DNA of 7,504 nucleotides from Gammaproteobacteria bacterium. GTDB taxonomy: Bacteria; Pseudomonadota; Gammaproteobacteria; SZUA-21. The notes under the pieces are model-generated. The model was not told the DNA's origin. It did not search any database and saw only the letters and a list, made by a program, of their open reading frames with translations. The DNA is taken from the NCBI GenBank assembly GCA_027021095.1, contig JALUUZ010000480.1:1-7504 (forward strand). The letters are read 5' to 3'. A program made the position numbers and the translations under genes. Shown here piece after piece: positions 1-6,104 of this stretch (position 1 is its first letter; each line of letters opens with the position of its first letter).

Positions 1-42
1 AAAGACATCGAATCCGGTTCACAAGAAGAGGAACCCGATTAG
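1..42 (+). CDS. C-terminal end of an upstream gene, cut by window edge
   Basis: Reading from base 1 in frame 1 gives KDIESGSQEEEPD followed by a TAG stop at 40-42. The hydrophilic, glutamate-rich tail is typical of a protein C-terminus. There are only 13 codons, so neither function nor coding status can be proved. The call rests on the open frame from the edge and on the absence of a competing gene. No clear hairpin with a T-run follows the stop. Confidence 0.4.
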   Translation, partial: KDIESGSQEEEPD

Positions 43-223
43 TTTAGTGCCCACCGGTTGGGTCGTGCATGTGTCGATGGAAAAAAAGGCGACAATTTAC
101 TAGACTCAAAGCAAGCAGGTGTTGACGCCTTGTAAAAGGATGCGGGTGGTTTTTTCGCAGTGGGCAGGCAAGCGGGACAGGGAGGGTTCGTATCACTGTT
201 AAAAACGGCGCGAGGTAGGCAAG

Positions 224-547
224 ATGGGAATTTTCAGTAACATCTATCACTGGCTGTTTGTCAGGCGGCAACCCCGTTTCGCCGCACGGGAGTTTGCAGA
301 GCCGTTTAGCTCGCCTGACCCGGTGCTCGATAAAATCAACCCGGCGATGGATTATCATCTCGACCATGACACTATGCGCGCAAACGACGCTGGTCTCGAC
401 GAGCGGGCTGATAACGAAGATGAAGACGACGACGAAGATGAATATGAATACGATTATTTCGATGATTACAATCCAGCAACAGGTCTGCCTATGATGGATG
501 AGTTGGTGGATGTAGGGGGTAATCCCTATGGCATCAGCGACGACTAG
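224..547 (+). CDS. Small acidic protein with C-terminal NPATGLPM...GGNPYG motif, unknown function
   Basis: This encodes 107 residues. The start is supported by a purine-rich GAGGTAGG element just upstream of the ATG. Residues 1-35 are mildly basic and aromatic. Residues 62-82 are almost entirely Asp, Glu and Tyr. Residues 83-103 carry NPATGLPM and then VDVGGNPYG. I recognise this Pro/Gly-rich ending from short hypothetical proteins common in gammaproteobacteria, where the motif is kept while the rest varies; the function is not known to me. There is no signal peptide or membrane segment, so it is probably cytoplasmic. The acidic stretch could bind cations or a basic partner, but that is inference. 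Upstream bases 43-223 hold no gene. TTGACG at 122-127 resembles a -35 box but has no good -10 at the right distance. The antisense frame is open only because acidic codons read as Ile/Val/Phe on the other strand. Confidence 0.8.
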   Translation: MGIFSNIYHWLFVRRQPRFAAREFAEPFSSPDPVLDKINPAMDYHLDHDTMRANDAGLDERADNEDEDDDEDEYEYDYFDDYNPATGLPMMDELVDVGGNPYGISDD

Positions 548-555
548 CGATAGAG

Positions 556-580
556 ACGGTCTTGGCCTGCAGGCCACCGT
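556..580. repeat. Strong hairpin with perfect 14-bp palindrome TGGCCTGCAGGCCA
   Basis: The perfect palindrome TGGCCTGCAGGCCA lies at 563-576. An outer ACGG (556-559) can pair with CCGT (577-580) across a 3-base bulge, giving nine base pairs in total. It sits 8 bases after the stop of the acidic gene and 32 bases before the next start. There is no T-run on either side, so it is not a classical intrinsic terminator. It may stabilise an mRNA 3' end or be a protein site. Confidence 0.5.
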
Positions 581-612
581 GCAACATCAAATCAGTGTCG
601 TGCGGAGTGACA

Positions 613-1296
613 ATGGGGATCTTTCGTCACACGACACCATCGCCCATGAGACATTTCTTTAACCTGGCGCTCCTGCAGGGTCTGCTTTTCAGTCCTGTCG
701 CTGTCGGTCTTGCCAATGACTACGACAAGCTGCTGTGCCATTTCTTCGTGACCAGCTGGGCTGAGCCGCAGCGGATGGATTTTTTATTGTCTTCGCAGCG
801 CCCGCATGCCGGTTTCCGGCGCTGGGTGGCGGTGTACAAGAAACGAAGCATCCGCCGGGGCATGGCCTACCAGCGTGCTTGTGCGCGGATGCCTGGCGGG
901 CCGCAGCGGATAAACTGCGACAAGCACAATACCGGGCTGAAGATGGCGGCCTGGCTGTACAGTCTGCAGCAGGCGATGGGTGGGGTTCGGTGGCAGTCCA
1001 CGCTGGCCGGAAAACTGGAGGCAGAAACATTGCGCCGCTATCCGCGGGCGGCGCAGATCAGGCAACAGATGCGGCGGCTGCAGTGGCAGGCGTGCGTTCG
1101 GTATTTCAGAACTTTTTATTCAAACGCAGGTAACGCCGTACCTGCAGGTCCTGTGTATAGCAGCGCAGGTTGTAGAAACCGAGTATCTTGCAGCGCATCG
1201 TCGATTCGTCATGCCAGCCGGGTGTCGGGATGTCGCTTTCATCCTGGCCCGGCTGTCGGCCGGTTTTTTTCTTCGGTGAGACCGACAGGTAGTTGA
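613..1296 (+). CDS. Putative secreted protein of unknown function, C-terminus doubtful
   Basis: The open frame begins earlier, but the ATG at 613 has GGAG five bases upstream, while the next in-frame ATG (646) has no ribosome site. From 613 the product is 227 residues. Residues 1-16 form a polar start (MGIFRHTTPSPMRHFF). They are followed by a hydrophobic stretch and a likely cleavage after VGLA near residue 35, so export is expected. The mature part to about residue 164 is rich in Arg, Gln and aromatic residues and has four cysteines (in LLCHFF, RACARM, INCDK and QACVRY), which could form two disulfides. I do not recognise the family. From about base 1106 the frame runs antisense through the last 190 bases of the Sel1 gene and reads as a Ser/Arg/Cys-rich tail unlike the rest. 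The true end may therefore be earlier, or the gene may be frameshifted or have lost its stop. Confidence 0.55.
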   Translation: MGIFRHTTPSPMRHFFNLALLQGLLFSPVAVGLANDYDKLLCHFFVTSWAEPQRMDFLLSSQRPHAGFRRWVAVYKKRSIRRGMAYQRACARMPGGPQRINCDKHNTGLKMAAWLYSLQQAMGGVRWQSTLAGKLEAETLRRYPRAAQIRQQMRRLQWQACVRYFRTFYSNAGNAVPAGPVYSSAGCRNRVSCSASSIRHASRVSGCRFHPGPAVGRFFSSVRPTGS

Positions 1297-2161
1297 TACG
1301 GTAGGTGGCTTTGAACGAACCGTCCTTGGCGAACCCGGACAGCACGGTCCGGACCCGGTAGACGCTGCGGTAGCCGTCGGTCGACTTGCGCAGTTTTTTC
1401 GATGTGCAGGTGATGACCGGCCCGGCGACATGACAGCGGTTCAGTCCAGACGGCAGGTATTTTGCCGGTTTCCCGTCCTGCATCCACAGGCCGCTGAAGA
1501 CCCGGTTCCTGGCCTTCGATGAATCGGCGAACATCGCGCCAGGCTGTTTTTTGGTGCGTGGTTTTGCCGGTTTGTCGTCAGCGGCAATCTTCTTCACCGC
1601 CGGTTTCCTGGTTCCCTCGTGGTTGCCTGTGTCGGCGGTTTGTGGTTGCTGCAGTTTCTGCAACAACACTGCTGCCTTGTGGACCTTGTTTTTTTTCGCC
1701 TGCCTGGCCCAGTAGAGCGCCTTGGTCTTGTCCTGTGCCGTGCCCGTGCCCTTGTAGTAGGCCAGTGCCAGGGAGTACTGGGACTCGGCGTGTTTTTTCG
1801 CTGCGCCTTTTCTGAAATAAGCAAAGGCCTTTGCCGGGTTATACATGCCGTATCTTTTGCTGACATGCAGCATGCCAAGCCTGTAGAATGCCTTGGCGTA
1901 GCCTTGTTCGGCTGCCTTCTCGAGCCAGATCCGCGCTTTTTTCAGATCCTTTTTTACCTCGTTGCCCCGCAGGTAGAGCAGGCCGAGCCTGTACTGTGCA
2001 CGCCGGTCACCGCTGACGGCTTTTTCTAGCCGTTCCTGGAAGCGCTTGTCGTACAGCCTGTTTGCTGCAATGCCGTCGACCGGATGGGTGAACAAAAGAA
2101 AAACCAGCCATGTCAATACGGCCAGCTGGATTGGCATGTGAGGCATACCTGTGTACTTCAT
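1106..2161 (-). CDS. Exported Sel1-repeat protein with cysteine-containing C-terminal domain
   Basis: This encodes 351 residues. A signal peptide or N-terminal anchor spans about residues 9-33 (IQLAVLTWLVFLLF core, possible cleavage near GIAA). Three Sel1-type helical repeats follow at about 53-88, 89-124 and 125-158, with the usual A.YRLG.LY..G....D..KA..W pattern. A Lys/Pro-rich linker (about 170-218) leads to a C-terminal domain (219-351) with four cysteines (243, 252, 324, 334) and a beta-like pattern. I do not know this domain. Sel1 repeats are known as protein-protein interaction scaffolds, so a periplasmic adaptor role is inferred. The ATG at 2161 has a weak GAGAAG upstream; Met6 or Met9 are possible starts. 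It lies 174 bases beyond the vWA stop and has its own promoter candidate at 2219-2246. Its 3' end overlaps a convergent frame. Of the two overlapping frames this one is the more protein-like. Confidence 0.85.
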   Translation of the reverse strand: MKYTGMPHMPIQLAVLTWLVFLLFTHPVDGIAANRLYDKRFQERLEKAVSGDRRAQYRLGLLYLRGNEVKKDLKKARIWLEKAAEQGYAKAFYRLGMLHVSKRYGMYNPAKAFAYFRKGAAKKHAESQYSLALAYYKGTGTAQDKTKALYWARQAKKNKVHKAAVLLQKLQQPQTADTGNHEGTRKPAVKKIAADDKPAKPRTKKQPGAMFADSSKARNRVFSGLWMQDGKPAKYLPSGLNRCHVAGPVITCTSKKLRKSTDGYRSVYRVRTVLSGFAKDGSFKATYRINYLSVSPKKKTGRQPGQDESDIPTPGWHDESTMRCKILGFYNLRCYTQDLQVRRYLRLNKKF

Positions 2162-2198
2162 GGTTGAACTTCTCTGCTAAAAACTCGTTAACATCTGC

Positions 2199-2215
2199 GA
2201 CTGATCGTCTCAGTC
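2199..2215. repeat. Inverted repeat GACTGA-N5-TCAGTC just after the Sel1 promoter
   Basis: The perfect arms GACTGA (2199-2204) and TCAGTC (2210-2215) flank TCGTC. Outside one mismatch, two further pairs extend it. It lies at the expected transcription start of the Sel1 gene, 4 bases downstream of the -10 box. It could be an operator or a 5'-leader hairpin. Confidence 0.4.
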
Positions 2216-2218
2216 ACA

Positions 2219-2246
2219 AGTATAGGGCGCATCGTGCGATTTTAAA
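2219..2246 (-). promoter_or_regulatory. Candidate sigma70 promoter for the Sel1 gene
   Basis: Read on the minus strand, TTTAAA (2241-2246; 4 of 6 with TTGACA) is followed after 16 bases by TATACT (2219-2224; 5 of 6 with TATAAT). Transcription would start near 2212, about 50 bases before the Sel1 ATG. It suggests that the Sel1 gene can be expressed apart from the vWA gene. Confidence 0.45.
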
Positions 2247-2283
2247 GGTGTTGCCGGGTTTTGAATCGAGAAGTATTGAAAAA

Positions 2284-2343
2284 ACGTTAAGAGCTAGTGA
2301 TCGCGGGTTACAACACTTCCCTGTGTTGTATAGACGTTAAGAG
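2284..2343. repeat. 10-bp direct repeats flanking an 8-bp hairpin at the vWA 3' end
   Basis: ACGTTAAGAG occurs at 2284-2293 and again at 2334-2343, exactly 50 bases apart. The second copy covers the vWA stop codon. Between them TACAACAC (2309-2316) and GTGTTGTA (2323-2330) form a perfect 8-bp stem with a six-base loop. On the minus strand a run of six T (2279-2284) comes only about 25 bases after the stem, so this is a poor intrinsic terminator. Confidence 0.45.
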
Positions 2344-2912
2344 TTTTCTTTGCGGTGACGGCTGACCATTTTTTCCATCGCCGCGTAAGCACCCCTTGTG
2401 CCTGCCTTGCTCGATTCGTAGTGCGCGGTGTTGTCAGTCTTGATATTCATTGCCTGGCCTTCGGCAAAGGCATCCTGGTTGGCGGCCAGGAACAGGAACT
2501 CCCAGCTGTATTTGTCCTGCTGGTGCTTGATCATCTGTGCGACTTTCTCGCGGTCGTAGTCAGTGCTGGCGTTTTCTTTGCCATCGGTCAGGATCACAAA
2601 GATTACCTTTTCCGGGCTGTTCCGGGAATATTTGAATCGCTCCCCGACCTGGTCGATCGTTCTGCCGATCGCATCGTACAGTGCCGTCGTGCCGCGTGGG
2701 ACATAGCTTTTGTGATCCAGGCCGGGAATGGACGACAGGTCTTCACCGTTATAGATCAACTGGTAGTCATGGTCGAACAACACCAGTGTAAACCTGGCTT
2801 CACCCAGTTCTTTTTGCGAGGCCAGGAAGCTGTTGAAGCCTCCTATCGCATCGTCAGCGACGGCCGCCATGGAGCCGGAGCGGTCGATTACACATACTAT
2901 TTCTACGTTCAT
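2337..2912 (-). CDS. Stand-alone von Willebrand factor A (vWA) domain protein
   Basis: This encodes 191 residues that are essentially one vWA domain with no signal peptide or membrane segment, so it is probably cytoplasmic. The metal-ion-dependent adhesion site is complete: DRSGS at residues 10-14 gives the DxSxS part, Thr75/Thr76 lie in RGTTALYD, and Asp110 lies in ILTDGKEN. Hydrophobic strands (IVCVID, FTLVLFD, VIFVILTD, WEFLFLAA) alternate with helices as in a Rossmann-like fold. Such domains bind partner proteins through Mg2+ and often work with chaperones or tellurite-resistance-type modules; none is present here, so the role is unknown. The start is supported by AAGGG six bases before the ATG. 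It lies 92 bases after the aroE stop on the same strand, so it may be the tail of that operon or have its own weak promoter; I see no convincing one. Confidence 0.9.
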   Translation of the reverse strand: MNVEIVCVIDRSGSMAAVADDAIGGFNSFLASQKELGEARFTLVLFDHDYQLIYNGEDLSSIPGLDHKSYVPRGTTALYDAIGRTIDQVGERFKYSRNSPEKVIFVILTDGKENASTDYDREKVAQMIKHQQDKYSWEFLFLAANQDAFAEGQAMNIKTDNTAHYESSKAGTRGAYAAMEKMVSRHRKENS

Positions 2913-3005
2913 TGTCTGCCCTTATTGGTGTATTTATTACGAATAGGCTTATAAACGTGAACACGGGGTAAAGGGTTTGCTGGCCGCTGTGTAGACCGGT
3001 GCTGT

Positions 3006-3833
3006 TCAGGCCTTGGTTTCGTTACGCAGCAGTGCGATTGCTTCCTGGGTTTGTGGCCTGACGCCGCGCCATAACAGGAAGGATTCTGCTGCCTGTTCGA
3101 CCAGCATCCCGAGTCCGTCGAGTGCAAGCGTTGCGCCCTGGCTTTCCGCCCAACGGCAGAAACTGGTCTGGTGATCGGAGTACATCAGGTCATAGCACGC
3201 GGCCTGTTCTGCAAGCAGCCCGTCCGGCAGTGGCGGGACCTTGTTTTCCAGGCTCAGGCTGGTGGCGTTGATGACCAGGTCGAATGTGTCGCCTTGCAGT
3301 CCGGCATAGTCGGAAACCTGCAACGGAATCTCGGTGCTGAAGGCGTCGGCCAGTTGCCGTGCGCGTGAAACGGTCCGGTTGGCAATGGTTATGGCCGCCG
3401 GCTGCTGTTCGATCAGCGGTTGCAATATGCCGCGCACCGCGCCACCGGCGCCGCAGATCAGCAGTCGTTTACCGCCTAACTGGATTTTGTTGTTGACACG
3501 CAGGTCCTGCAGCAGGCCGGCACCATCGGTATTGTCCGCAAACAGGGTACCGTCAGCATTGAATACAAGTGTATTGGCAGCGCCTGCAATCCGGGCACGC
3601 TCACTGAGCCGGTCTGCCAGCGCACAGGCCTCTTGCTTGAACGGCAGCGTGATATTCAGCCCTTTGCCCCCTTGGCCGCGGAATTCGGTGACCGCCTGCG
3701 GGAAGTGCCCAGGTTCCACGGCAATGGCGTCGTAGCGCAGGCGTTGATTCGTCTGCGCCGCAAACAGGCGGTGAATCTTTGGCGACTTGCTGTGACTGAC
3801 CGGGTGGCCCATGACGGCATAACGGTCGATCAT
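3006..3833 (-). CDS. aroE: Shikimate dehydrogenase (NADP+)
   Basis: This encodes 275 residues, the usual AroE length. The enzyme reduces 3-dehydroshikimate to shikimate with NADPH in the cytoplasm, in the pathway to aromatic amino acids. The N-terminal substrate domain shows SHSKSP (13-18), which binds shikimate, NITLPFK with the catalytic Lys66, and NTDG with the catalytic Asp103. The nucleotide domain shows the glycine loop GAGGAVRG (128-135) and NRT (152-154), the usual NADP-specificity motif. No key residue is missing. The start codon overlaps the last base of the upstream permease stop (TGATG). No strong ribosome site precedes it, so translation is probably coupled to the permease gene. 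Placing an aromatic pathway gene behind phosphate uptake genes is unusual and may only reflect shared transcription. Confidence 0.97.
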   Translation of the reverse strand: MIDRYAVMGHPVSHSKSPKIHRLFAAQTNQRLRYDAIAVEPGHFPQAVTEFRGQGGKGLNITLPFKQEACALADRLSERARIAGAANTLVFNADGTLFADNTDGAGLLQDLRVNNKIQLGGKRLLICGAGGAVRGILQPLIEQQPAAITIANRTVSRARQLADAFSTEIPLQVSDYAGLQGDTFDLVINATSLSLENKVPPLPDGLLAEQAACYDLMYSDHQTSFCRWAESQGATLALDGLGMLVEQAAESFLLWRGVRPQTQEAIALLRNETKA

Positions 3834-5146
3834 CAGGCGATACTCATAAAGATGCCTTTGAACATGTAGAAGAACATGATCGCCATGATCGCGCCGGCCG
3901 GCAGGGTCACGATCCAGGACATAAAGATGGTTCTGACGACACGCATGTTGACTGCGCCCAGCCCGCGTGCAAAGCCGACACCGAGCACGGCACCGACCAG
4001 CGTATGGGTCGTGGAAATCGGCAGCTTGGTGCCGGAAGCCACCACCACGGTGATCGCGGCAGCCAGGGTGGCGGCAAAGCCGCGGCTGGGTGTCAGGTCG
4101 GTGATGTTTCTGCCGACCGTGGCGATGACCTTGTAGCCGAAGGTGACCAGGCCGATCACGATCCCGCCGCCGCCGATTGCCAGTACCCAGATCGGCAGCG
4201 CCGATTTCTGTACCAGTTCCATTTTCGGCGCGATACTCATGACCGCGGCCATCGGGCCGACGGCGTTGGCGACATCGTTGGAGCCGTGCGCGAACGCCAT
4301 TGCGCAGGCAGTGATCATCATCAGGACACCGAAGACTTTTTCCACGCTGGCAAAATGAAAGTCCTTTTCAGCTTTTTCGTCCGGTTGAATTTTCTTGATC
4401 AGCAAGTGGCCCAGCAGCGCGATCAGCAGGCCGACGGCGACCGCGATCAGCAGTTTTTCTGCAGTGTCCAGGTTCTTGGTCAGGCTGACCTGCTGTATTC
4501 CTGAGTCGGTTACTGTGCTGATCGTCACATGCTTGAGTCCCTTGAAGATAGTGACCAGGGTGATGATAAAACCAACCACGAAAATATACACAGGCACGTA
4601 GCGCTTGGATTTTTTCAGCGGGTCATCGGTATCGAGGATCAAGCGCTGTACACTGAGGAACAGGAAGAAAGCAATAAGCCCGGCCAGCAGCGGCGAGGTG
4701 ATCCAGCTGGCGACGATCGCCCCGACCTTGGCCCACTTGACGGTTTCGATGCCGATGCCGACCGCGGCAAAACCGACGATCGCGCCAACGATACTGTGGG
4801 TGGTCGAGACCGGCCAGCCCATCCGGGTGGCGAGCATCAGCCAGATCCCGGCTGCCAGCAGTGCTGCGAGCATGCCGAATACCATCAGTTCCGGCGCATG
4901 CGGGGTATTGGCCAGTATGCCGGGGTCTAAAATGCCTTTGCGAATAGTCTTGGTCACGCCGCCACCGGCGAGAAAGGCGCCGAGAAACTCGAAGACGGCG
5001 GCAATCACGACTGCCTGCTTCAGTGTCAATGCCTTGGAGCCGACCGAGGTGGCCATGGCGTTGGCGACATCGTTGGCACCGACACCCCAGGCCATAAATA
5101 AACCGAAAATAATCGCTAGTGCTATATAGACATTAGCGTAATCCAT
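3833..5146 (-). CDS. PiT-family inorganic phosphate permease
   Basis: This encodes 437 residues, mostly membrane helices, in the inner membrane. It moves inorganic phosphate with a cation (H+ or Na+); which one cannot be read from the sequence. The internal duplication typical of PiT proteins is clear. GANDVANA (23-30) and GSNDVANA (288-295) are the paired signature motifs, and PVSTTHS (112-118) and PISTTHT (376-382) are the paired second motifs. A hydrophilic segment at about 251-270 separates the halves. A second polar region at about 171-183 (DTDDPLKKSKR) is likely cytoplasmic. The start is well supported by AAGGGGGAGAG just upstream. It follows the DUF47 gene by 21 bases, the common arrangement in which the PhoU-like protein accompanies a PiT permease. 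The name pit is used for such genes, but I leave the symbol open because several subfamilies exist. Confidence 0.96.
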   Translation of the reverse strand: MDYANVYIALAIIFGLFMAWGVGANDVANAMATSVGSKALTLKQAVVIAAVFEFLGAFLAGGGVTKTIRKGILDPGILANTPHAPELMVFGMLAALLAAGIWLMLATRMGWPVSTTHSIVGAIVGFAAVGIGIETVKWAKVGAIVASWITSPLLAGLIAFFLFLSVQRLILDTDDPLKKSKRYVPVYIFVVGFIITLVTIFKGLKHVTISTVTDSGIQQVSLTKNLDTAEKLLIAVAVGLLIALLGHLLIKKIQPDEKAEKDFHFASVEKVFGVLMMITACAMAFAHGSNDVANAVGPMAAVMSIAPKMELVQKSALPIWVLAIGGGGIVIGLVTFGYKVIATVGRNITDLTPSRGFAATLAAAITVVVASGTKLPISTTHTLVGAVLGVGFARGLGAVNMRVVRTIFMSWIVTLPAGAIMAIMFFYMFKGIFMSIA

Positions 5147-5167
5147 AGCTGCTCTCCCCCTTGGTGG

Positions 5168-5842
5168 CTAACGAGCCAGCATCAGCTGTAGACGGCTTCC
5201 AACGCGCTGTGACAAGTCTGCCACTTCCCCTGTCCATTCGATGACTTCATAGATAAACATCACATCGATCGGCGGCAGCTCTTTTTCGAGTTGAAACAGC
5301 TGGTGGCGTATATTGACCTGTTTGCTGTCAGTCTCCTGTTCGATTTTATCCAGTTCTCTGATCATCGAGTCGACCAGTTCCACCTCTTTGCCCCGGAAAC
5401 CGGTTTCGACCAGCTCGTCGAGTTCATTGATTGCCGTTTTGGCCTGGTTGGTTGCATCGACACAACGTTCAACATAGTCGAGATAGTCTTTGTGCATGGA
5501 TTCCGGAAAAGTCATTTTGCGCCCCAGGATCAGCCCGGCGATATCTTTGGCCTTGTTGGCGATCTTGTCCTGCATGGTCAGTACTTCGAGCAGGTCGCGC
5601 CGGGAAACGGGCAGCATGATACCCTTGGGCAGGTTGATACGGAGTTCTTTTTTGAGTTCATCCGCTTCGCGTTCCAACTGTGAAATGTGGTCACGGATCG
5701 TTTCTGCTTCCTTCCAGTCCTGTTTAAAGACCGCTTCGAAATAGGGGATAAGCTCGGCGGCACAGGCCAGTACTTTTGCCATGTGTTCCTGCAGGGGGCG
5801 GACCGGGGAGGTGCCAAACAAACGTGAGATATAGTTGGACAT
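5168..5842 (-). CDS. DUF47 / PhoU-like protein, accessory to PiT phosphate permease
   Basis: This encodes 224 residues, the normal DUF47 (TIGR00153) length. The protein is all-helical and cytoplasmic, with strongly charged helices. PhoU-type acidic patches are visible in LEREADELKK (about 56-65), in QDKIANKAKD (91-100) and in YEVIEWTGEVADLSQRVG near the C-terminus. In PhoU proteins these bind metal clusters. The family is thought to modulate PiT transport, inferred mainly from genetic linkage. The frame is open upstream to 5908, but that start would lie upstream of the predicted transcription start. The ATG at 5842 has AGGA seven to eight bases before it, so I choose it. It is the first gene of the DUF47-PiT-aroE unit. 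Confidence 0.95.
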   Translation of the reverse strand: MSNYISRLFGTSPVRPLQEHMAKVLACAAELIPYFEAVFKQDWKEAETIRDHISQLEREADELKKELRINLPKGIMLPVSRRDLLEVLTMQDKIANKAKDIAGLILGRKMTFPESMHKDYLDYVERCVDATNQAKTAINELDELVETGFRGKEVELVDSMIRELDKIEQETDSKQVNIRHQLFQLEKELPPIDVMFIYEVIEWTGEVADLSQRVGSRLQLMLAR

Positions 5843-5872
5843 GGATTTTCCTGTTCGGGTCGTTTGGCGCGC

Positions 5873-5901
5873 AGTATAAAGAACAGTTATTTGGATTACA
5901 A
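5873..5901 (-). promoter_or_regulatory. Candidate sigma70 promoter for the DUF47-PiT-aroE unit
   Basis: On the minus strand TTGTAA (5896-5901; 4 of 6) is followed by exactly 17 bases and TATACT (5873-5878; 5 of 6). Transcription would begin near 5866, leaving a leader of about 24 bases that contains the ribosome site. I looked for a Pho box (direct CTGTCAT repeats) here and did not find a good one. Confidence 0.6.
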
Positions 5902-5924
5902 CCAGCAACAGCTCTACGGTTGTA
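5897..5924. promoter_or_regulatory. Dyad TACAACC-N14-GGTTGTA overlapping the DUF47 -35 box
   Basis: The perfect 7-bp arms at 5897-5903 and 5918-5924 have centres 21 bp apart, about two helical turns, as expected for a dimeric regulator. The left arm covers the -35 box. A third GGTTGT occurs at 5955-5960. The regulator is unknown. Confidence 0.4.
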
Positions 5925-6015
5925 GTGGGGTGTCTTTATCCTGTTGTTTGCGTAGGTTGTCGATAATTTATATTTGAATCAATGTGTTGTGATTATTTCA
6001 TCAGAAAAGCCAAGG

Positions 6016-6034
6016 TTGGTCATAATGTGACCAA
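6016..6034. promoter_or_regulatory. Perfect 19-bp operator-like dyad TTGGTCA-N5-TGACCAA
   Basis: The arms TTGGTCA (6016-6022) and TGACCAA (6028-6034) flank TAATG. It lies 70 bases upstream of the 78-residue gene and 173 bases upstream of the DUF47 start. CATAAT (6021-6026), a 5-of-6 match to a -10 box, lies inside it, but no good -35 box is in place. The form suits a dimeric repressor such as a GntR-type protein (TGGT...ACCA core), which is inference only. Confidence 0.5.
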
Positions 6035-6104
6035 AATCACTAAATTATCCTGCATCCCGGCCGTTAAACAGTTTGAGGGTTTTAGCGTTTAAAGGTTAAC
6101 CAAT

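Noticed and set aside
44..577. Minus-strand 177-codon open frame with a very hydrophobic Ile/Val/Phe stretch
   Set aside because: It is the antisense of the acidic gene: Asp/Glu codons read as Ile/Val/Phe on the other strand. It also begins inside the palindrome at 563-576 and has a His/Arg/Pro-rich tail unlike a membrane protein.
562..612. Upstream TTG start for the putative secreted protein
   Set aside because: It lies in the palindrome and has no ribosome site, whereas the ATG at 613 has GGAG at good spacing.
2309..2330. Intrinsic terminator of the vWA gene
   Set aside because: The stem is good but AT-rich, and the nearest T-run on the minus strand is about 25 bases away.
2355..2954. Plus-strand 199-codon open frame
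   Set aside because: It is antisense to the vWA gene, whose metal-binding motifs are intact.
4004..4930. Plus-strand open frames rich in Asp, Gln, His and Arg
   Set aside because: They are antisense to the PiT permease, which has both pairs of signature motifs.
5843..5908. Longer N-terminus for the DUF47 protein
   Set aside because: It would begin upstream of the predicted transcription start, and its residues do not fit the family. The ATG at 5842 has a proper ribosome site and the family start MSNYISRLFG.
5955..5968. Sigma28 (flagellar) promoter for the flagellar-like small gene
   Set aside because: GTCGATAA is close to the GCCGATAA -10 box, but no TAAA -35 element lies at the required distance.
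6016..6034. Pho box for the phosphate operon
   Set aside because: GGTCATAA resembles one half-site, but the second half is inverted instead of a direct CTGTCA repeat.
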